A stretch of 21,380 nucleotides of DNA, taken from Priapulus caudatus. Lineage: Eukaryota > Priapulida > Priapulimorpha > Priapulimorphida > Priapulidae. The stretch spans positions 10,671 through 32,050 of the forward strand of contig NW_014579355.1 of the NCBI RefSeq assembly GCF_000485595.1. Direction: 5' to 3'. A program made the position numbers and the translations under genes. The notes under the pieces are model-generated. The model did not search any database. It saw only the letters and a list, made by a program, of their open reading frames with translations, and was not told the DNA's origin. Position 1 is the stretch's first letter; every line of letters begins with the position of its first letter. Positions 19,843 to 21,380 of the stretch are shown piece after piece.

Positions 19843-21209
19843 CAGAAAGTGCCAACACTGAAACAGGTTTCCTCAGAGCAGGAAAGTGCAGAGCAAGGCC
19901 TATTTAAGTGGCAATTGACCCATCTGCCTGAGCGAGACAACCACGCCCTTTATAAGTTTCGTTGCTACGTCGGTTACGCCACAACAGTTTTTTCCTGTTC
20001 TTCTAGCGTGCGTGCAAAATTTACGACTTTGTAGCACCTGTCACCATGCAGCGTTTTTAGAATGCCCACATCGCAACAATGATTGGCTAGAGCTATCTGT
20101 AAATCACTCCAGGTAGATGGGTCAGTTAGTGGCAGGTGCAAGCTGTGTCCTGTCAACCGTTTGTCATCACGAAAGTAACAGGAAGCTTATAGTATCAGAG
20201 TTACACCAGTCTTGGAAATAAGTCCGAAAACCCAGCCAGTCTGGATTCTGACAATGTCGATTTCTGCTATATAACCTATGATAAAATCTATAAAAATGAA
20301 CCTGTCCTGCTCAAGGGTTGCCAGTACCGGACTGGGGGGACGGACTGCTATTTCCAAAACTGAAGTTACACCACGCAAAAATCACTGTTGTGCAAAGTCA
20401 AATACAAGATGGCAAGATTCGTTGAATGCGGGGGCACACTAACAAGCCAGACTCCCACTGTGAAAAGTTTTAAAAAAGGAAAGTAGGGGTCTTTTACGAT
20501 TACCAGGAATGGGGGAATCAAAAACAACATGGCTGCCGACGCCACGCGCATTCTGCTCACATTATTCTTCTGCTTCTGCTGCTCGAGCTCCCCACAGAGA
20601 GTACCGCACGTCCGCCTCTCGTTCTCCAGTTCCCCACCGAGGGCACCACTCTTCTGCCTCTCCTCATCCAGCTGCCCGTAGAGGGCGCCGCTCTTTCGCT
20701 TCTCCTCCTCGAGCTGCTCACAGAGGGCGCCGTGGTCGCGCATCTGCTGCTGCAGCTGCTCACTGACGGCACTATTGTCCTGCTTCTGCTGCTCCGCGTC
20801 CCCAGAGATGGCGCTGGCATTCTGCTTCTCGCGCTCCAGCTCCTCACAGAGGGCGCCGCTCTTCTGCTTCTCTTCCTCAAACTGCTCACAGAGGGCGCTG
20901 GCGTTCTGCTTCTCACGCTCCAGCTCCTCACAGAGGGCGCCGCTCTTCCGCTTCTCTTCCTCAAACTGCTCACAGAGGGCGCTGGCATTCTGCTTCTCGC
21001 GCTCCAGCTCCTCACAGAGGGCGCCGCTCTTCCGCTTCTCTTCCTCACAGAGGGCGCTGGCGTTCGCCTTCTCGCGCTCGAGCTCGTCAGAGAGGGCGCC
21101 ACTGCGCTCCGTGTGCTGCGCGACGTCATCACTGAGCGATTTGACGAGAAGCTGCTGGTTGTAGAGGTCCCCCTGCAGCATCACAATGTGCTTGTCCTTC
21201 TCTGTCACG
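9350..21209 (-). CDS. KTN1/RRBP1: Kinectin / ribosome-binding protein 1 family gene, 11 internal exons, partial at both ends
   Basis: Joined exons in transcription order: 21209-20561, 19204-19109, 17652-17515, 14667-14581, 13389-13294, 11802-11710, 11181-11110, 10816-10733, 10266-10165, 9839-9642, 9427-9350. Together they give 564 complete codons plus one base of a split codon. Every intron is GT-AG, and all ten introns within the window are phase 0. The product is almost continuous charged coiled coil. Conserved blocks (NWKAMEA, YKTVLSDTEAML, LQSSVEAEEKKWKEKL) align in order with the C-terminal coiled coil of vertebrate KTN1 and RRBP1; the K-W-K and F-P positions are closer to KTN1. Known family members are integral ER membrane proteins: kinectin binds kinesin and supports ER extension, RRBP1 binds ribosomes and microtubules. 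Which of these roles applies here is not shown. The membrane anchor and N-terminal part lie beyond the right edge, and no stop-containing exon was found on the left. Confidence 0.9.
9488..9516. repeat. (TA)n microsatellite
   Basis: Uninterrupted TA run in the intron between exons j and k. Confidence 0.95.
9642..9839 (-). CDS. KTN1/RRBP1: KTN1/RRBP1-like exon j (66 codons, near-C-terminal block)
   Basis: Acceptor CCATCAG directly preceded by a (CT)n run in the sense strand; donor AGC|GTAAGT; phase 0 both sides. It begins EVTVLRLKVDEEFQGNKQL, contains QQVIKLTGIVKTGQDALRHE and ends VASAGGDIDS. The pattern L.Q...(I/L)..(L/T)..Q..L..E.E....L matches the last conserved coiled-coil block of kinectin (LQQLLQAVNQQLTKEKEHYQVLE region), so the gene is near its C-terminus here. 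The tail is low in charge and rich in Gly/Ser/Ala, probably a break in the helix. Third positions are GC-rich, as in exon b. Confidence 0.92.
9846..9868. repeat. (GA)n, i.e. (CU)n in the pre-mRNA, abutting exon j acceptor
   Basis: Forms the polypyrimidine tract of the exon j 3' splice site in the sense strand; CUCUCU is the classic PTB-binding sequence. Confidence 0.95.
10165..10266 (-). CDS. KTN1/RRBP1: KTN1/RRBP1-like exon i (34 codons)
   Basis: Acceptor AATTGCAG, donor CAG|GTAGGA, phase 0 both sides. It encodes SNARLSERQTDLESKTTEL and ends GKTDELQQ. The segment resembles the RQKVAGDLHKAQQSL region of kinectin in residue pattern (RQ...L...L..AQQ.L), a weak match within coiled coil. The donor GTAGGA is the least typical of the set. 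Confidence 0.86.
10305..10548. repeat. Degenerate 24-bp tandem repeat, about 10 copies
   Basis: Units of the form ACACGCGATCATTTACTACTAAA with many substitutions, in the intron between exons h and i. Intron 10267-10732 otherwise holds nothing recognisable. Confidence 0.8.
10733..10816 (-). CDS. KTN1/RRBP1: KTN1/RRBP1-like exon h (28 codons)
   Basis: Acceptor TGTTCAG, donor GAG|GTAAGT, phase 0 both sides. It encodes LQEKLKVLQVKLKAEEID and ends HLKEQLRE, a leucine-rich coiled coil with leucines in heptad spacing. No gaps or stops. The next intron (10267-10732) carries a degenerate roughly 24-bp tandem repeat. Confidence 0.88.
10876..10971. repeat. Purine-rich imperfect (GA)n/(GGA)n tract
   Basis: Almost pure A/G on the plus strand, hence C/U in the pre-mRNA, in the intron between exons g and h. 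Two plus-strand frames of 80-90 codons crossing it are unsupported. Confidence 0.85.
11110..11181 (-). CDS. KTN1/RRBP1: KTN1/RRBP1-like exon g (24 codons)
   Basis: Acceptor TTGTGCAG, donor GAG|GTACGA, phase 0 both sides. It encodes ERREKHLLQGKLEEVKTA and then AEGVIE, a single stretch of heptad-like charged helix. It is the shortest exon seen. Its 24 codons fall within the 23-33 residue size known for the alternatively spliced variable domains of kinectin; direct homology to one of them is not claimed. Confidence 0.88.
11255..11309. repeat. (TA)n / (CATA)n microsatellite
   Basis: TACATATATA units passing into pure (TA)n, intron between exons f and g. Confidence 0.92.
11710..11802 (-). CDS. 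KTN1/RRBP1: KTN1/RRBP1-like exon f (31 codons, LQSSVE..KWK block)
   Basis: Acceptor TTAACAG, donor CAG|GTATGC, phase 0 both sides. It encodes EAMLTELQSSVEAEEKKWK followed by EKLDSVEADLGQ. Kinectin has EGILQKLQRSVEQEENKWK at this point and RRBP1 EGMLRDLQKSVEEEEQVW, so this exon fixes the family identity together with exon b. The K-W-K triplet is kinectin-like. Confidence 0.94.
11803..13293. repeat. Intron e-f with three short tandem-repeat families
   Basis: About 12590-12760 holds roughly 60-bp units with TTCTCTCTTTC(A/G)GTCTAAC and ACGAAACA. 12786-12838 holds about 2.5 copies of a 20-bp CCACTATAACTGCTATAT unit. 13020-13175 holds three units of about 66 bp with ATGCAAAGCCACG. No further exon seen; a 63-codon minus-strand frame at 11966-12157 is unassigned. 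Confidence 0.75.
13187..13228. repeat. (GA)n, i.e. (CU)n in the pre-mRNA, downstream of exon e
   Basis: Lies about 65 bp past the exon e donor in the sense direction. Confidence 0.95.
13294..13389 (-). CDS. KTN1/RRBP1: KTN1/RRBP1-like exon e (32 codons)
   Basis: Acceptor TATTCCAG, donor ACA|GTAAGT, phase 0 both sides. It starts EEVLKRELSNALARSEK and ends VQHYKTVLSDT. The last residues match YKSVLAET of kinectin and YRSILAET of RRBP1, and the match continues across the splice into the next exon. The longer open frame extending downstream on this strand is intron read-through into minisatellite DNA. Confidence 0.93.
13584..13626. repeat. Inverted repeat / hairpin in intron d-e
   Basis: TAGTACAGTATACTG at the left pairs with CAGTATTGCTGTACTA at the right with about one bulge and one mismatch. 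The rest of intron 13390-14580 outside this hairpin and the AGGTCA array shows no gene I recognise. Confidence 0.6.
14183..14450. repeat. AAAGGTCA-rich tandem repeat
   Basis: Irregular units built from CAAAGGTCA, CAGCTCAGGGATCA, GGTTAAAGGTCAGTGCTCAA and ATTCGATATAA. AGGTCA is the nuclear-receptor half-site and AAAGGTCA the NR4A element, so the array contains several candidate sites, though they may be incidental to the repeat unit. Confidence 0.85.
14581..14667 (-). CDS. KTN1/RRBP1: KTN1/RRBP1-like exon d (29 codons)
   Basis: Acceptor is a T-run followed by CAG, donor AAG|GTACTG, phase 0 both sides. It encodes DQSIFLSEFETQACEALERL and a short tail ending DNLK. Its place matches the non-coiled YxEWLxxLKEK segment of vertebrate family members (hydrophobic plus aromatic residues, then charged helix), but the sequence itself is poorly conserved. 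Confidence 0.85.
14668..15227. other. Start of intron c-d (left part), no gene recognised
   Basis: AT-rich, without tandem structure that I can see until 15228. Confidence 0.6.
15228..15474. repeat. TCACGATCAGG minisatellite
   Basis: Units TCACGATCAG, GTCACGATCAG and GCGACATCAG in mixed order, 10-11 bp, over 20 copies, intron between exons c and d. Plus-strand frames of 75-106 codons with Ser-Arg-Ser-Gly-His runs are artefacts. Confidence 0.95.
15563..16213. repeat. About 47-bp minisatellite, about 14 copies
   Basis: Units start near AGTCTCTCCCAGTTCTTCCC, continue ATACGTGCACAGCCCCC and end CTTCCCCCCGG. They vary from about 44 to 50 bp by length of the C runs. The array leaves frames of 150-281 codons open on both strands, but the frame shifts between units, as expected of non-coding repeats. 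It lies inside an intron of the kinectin-like gene. Confidence 0.95.
16459..16551. repeat. 31-bp tandem repeat, exactly 3 copies
   Basis: CTTCTCTAGTTACAGAGTAC followed by ACTAAAGCAGG at 16459-16489, 16490-16520 and 16521-16551. The first unit has one A/G difference. Recent origin. Confidence 0.96.
16552..17127. other. Intronic stretch, no gene recognised
   Basis: Contains a 69-codon minus-strand frame at 16779-16988 with no recognised domain and no repeats apart from its nearness to the SINE-like piece. It could be the body of that SINE. Confidence 0.5.
17128..17192 (-). mobile_element. tRNA-derived SINE-like fragment
   Basis: The minus strand carries GGTTCAAGTCC (17131-17141 on plus), an exact Pol III B-box consensus. 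It is preceded by GCCGGGGTCTG and an anticodon-arm-like GCTTTGAGCTAAAGC with a TTAGAGC A-box-like string about 50 bp upstream of the B box. The acceptor stem does not pair, so it is not a functional tRNA gene. The following sequence (GTGCTCTTTCTGGGCAAATT on minus) may be the SINE body. Confidence 0.5.
17330..17505. repeat. GAGGTCA/TGACCTC-rich inverted and direct repeats
   Basis: TGACCTCACTGCGAGGTCA, TGACCTCATTTCGAGGTCA and similar units form overlapping inverted repeats just downstream (sense) of exon c's donor. Confidence 0.7.
17515..17652 (-). CDS. KTN1/RRBP1: KTN1/RRBP1-like exon c (46 codons)
   Basis: Acceptor TTTGTAG, donor GTAAGT, phase 0 both sides. The exon begins ELMEKALSEHQEEREQLL and ends RVFPDISIADTD. 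The hydrophobic FPDISI stretch sits where kinectin has LFPKVSV and RRBP1 has LLPELSV, a break in the coiled coil. This supports the order of exons and slightly favours kinectin over RRBP1. Confidence 0.9.
17653..18835. other. Intron b-c, no gene recognised
   Basis: Unique-looking sequence without tandem repeats. An 86-codon minus-strand frame at 18389-18649 has no recognised domain and no splice sites fitting the phase-0 pattern. Confidence 0.55.
18836..19081. repeat. Long (GA)n tract, (CU)n in the pre-mRNA
   Basis: Nearly pure purine for about 245 bp with interruptions such as GAGCAGAGACGG and GTCCCTAATATTTCAGATGA. It starts about 28 bp past the exon b donor. Confidence 0.95.
19109..19204 (-). 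CDS. KTN1/RRBP1: KTN1/RRBP1-like exon b (NWKAMEA signature)
   Basis: A 32-codon exon between acceptor CTTTGCAG and donor AAA|GTACGG, phase 0 at both ends. It begins TLRERNWKAMEAITATER; kinectin and RRBP1 both have LREKNWKAMEAL at this point, the strongest single family match in the window. It is very rich in G and C at third codon positions. A long GA/CU tract lies about 30 bp downstream of its donor. Confidence 0.93.
19265..19475. repeat. GC-rich tandem duplication, about 105-bp unit, 2 copies
   Basis: Both units share GGACG(A/T)GGCAG, GGAGCATGGCAG and a conserved end CCCTTCACAAAC / CCCTTCACGACC. In the intron between exons a and b. Confidence 0.8.
19801..19842. repeat. (GA)n, (CU)n in the pre-mRNA
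   Basis: About 20 GA units in the intron between exons a and b. Confidence 0.95.
19916..20124. mobile_element. Possible small inverted-repeat (MITE-like) element
   Basis: TGACCCATCTGCCTGAG at 19916-19932 is inverted as CTCCAGGTAGATGGGTCA at 20107-20124 with one mismatch and one gap, enclosing about 175 bp without a coding frame. No clear target-site duplication was identified. Confidence 0.35.
20561..21209 (-). CDS. KTN1/RRBP1: KTN1/RRBP1-like exon a (216 codons, tandem 14-residue coiled-coil repeat)
   Basis: The acceptor is TTGCAG, followed by one base completing a split codon and then VTEKDKHIVMLQ. The donor is GTGAGC after QKQKNN. The exon has 649 bp and an open frame throughout. From about residue 30 it consists of 14-residue units of the type SGALCEELEREKQN / ASALCEQFEEEKRK. 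Two alternating units make a 28-residue (84-bp) super-repeat, and the last units are more diverged (GDAEQQKQDNS, GQLDEERQ). A cysteine recurs every 14 residues in most units. The exon ends in EQQKQKNN, which corresponds to EQQKxKNN just before LREKNWKAMEA in RRBP1, so the splice to the next exon is secure. Long open frames on the plus strand here are shadows of the repeat. The upstream intron phase differs from all others in the window. Confidence 0.9.
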
Positions 21210-21273
21210 CTGCAAGACACACATAGATAGATATAGACATGCACGCGTTTCATGGTATATACCACATAAAACG

Positions 21274-21380
21274 AGGAAGGGAGGGAGAGAGAGAATCGTT
21301 AGATATAAAGAGAGAGGTGAGAGAGAGAGAGAGAGAGCGAGAGCGAGAGCGAGAGCGAGAGCGAGAGAGAGAGAGAGAGA
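21274..21380. repeat. (GA)n / (GAGC)n tract at the right edge
   Basis: Purine-rich, running to the window end, (CU)n in the pre-mRNA, upstream of the exon a acceptor. Confidence 0.95.

Noticed and set aside
20509-21226. Plus-strand and alternative minus-strand frames of 85-191 codons over exon a
   Set aside because: Shadows of the exon a repeat; only the minus frame giving heptad coiled coil ends in a splice site that joins LRERNWKAMEA correctly.

Overview
The window is eukaryotic, almost certainly metazoan. It contains a spliced gene with eleven GT-AG exons, long introns, dense microsatellites and minisatellites, and no bacterial operon structure. The protein is a kinectin / ribosome-receptor (RRBP1, p180) family member, a metazoan family. 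The repeat-rich sequence and single-family gene fit a marine invertebrate or early-branching chordate, but I cannot name the species.

Right half (9350-21209, minus strand): eleven consecutive internal exons of a KTN1/RRBP1-like gene, read right to left, encoding 564 complete codons of coiled coil. Signature blocks such as NWKAMEA, a Y-K-x-V-L-x-(D/E)-T-E segment and LQSSVE..EE.KWK.K match the conserved C-terminal coiled coil of kinectin and RRBP1. All ten introns inside the window are phase 0. Neither end of the gene is present: the N-terminal membrane anchor lies beyond the right edge, and no terminal exon with a stop was found to the left. The first exon carries a 14-residue tandem repeat with a recurring cysteine. 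The introns hold at least eight unrelated minisatellites, several long CU tracts (in the RNA sense), a tRNA-derived SINE-like piece and a possible small inverted-repeat element.

Left part (1-5764): a direct duplication. Positions 1-1872 recur at about 3898-5764 with scattered substitutions and microsatellite length changes. On the minus strand each copy carries a candidate two-exon gene for a small single-pass membrane protein that weakly resembles cytochrome c oxidase subunit 8 (COX7C is an alternative). A CpG-rich, CCAAT-containing putative promoter lies upstream in each copy. This gene call is tentative, and the second copy looks degraded.

Middle (5765-9340): repeats and probably decayed mobile DNA. 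It holds a pair of abutting perfect palindromes, a roughly 200-bp tandem repeat, an A/T-rich segment bounded by CCCTAAAATT-like motifs, (CA)n, a 15-bp minisatellite and a TGTGACATCTG-type minisatellite. No gene was confidently recognised there. I see no CRISPR array, rRNA, complete tRNA or clearly new multi-gene system. The most unusual items are the cysteine-bearing coiled-coil repeat, the strand-biased CU tracts around exons that can all be skipped in frame, and the duplicated COX8-like locus.
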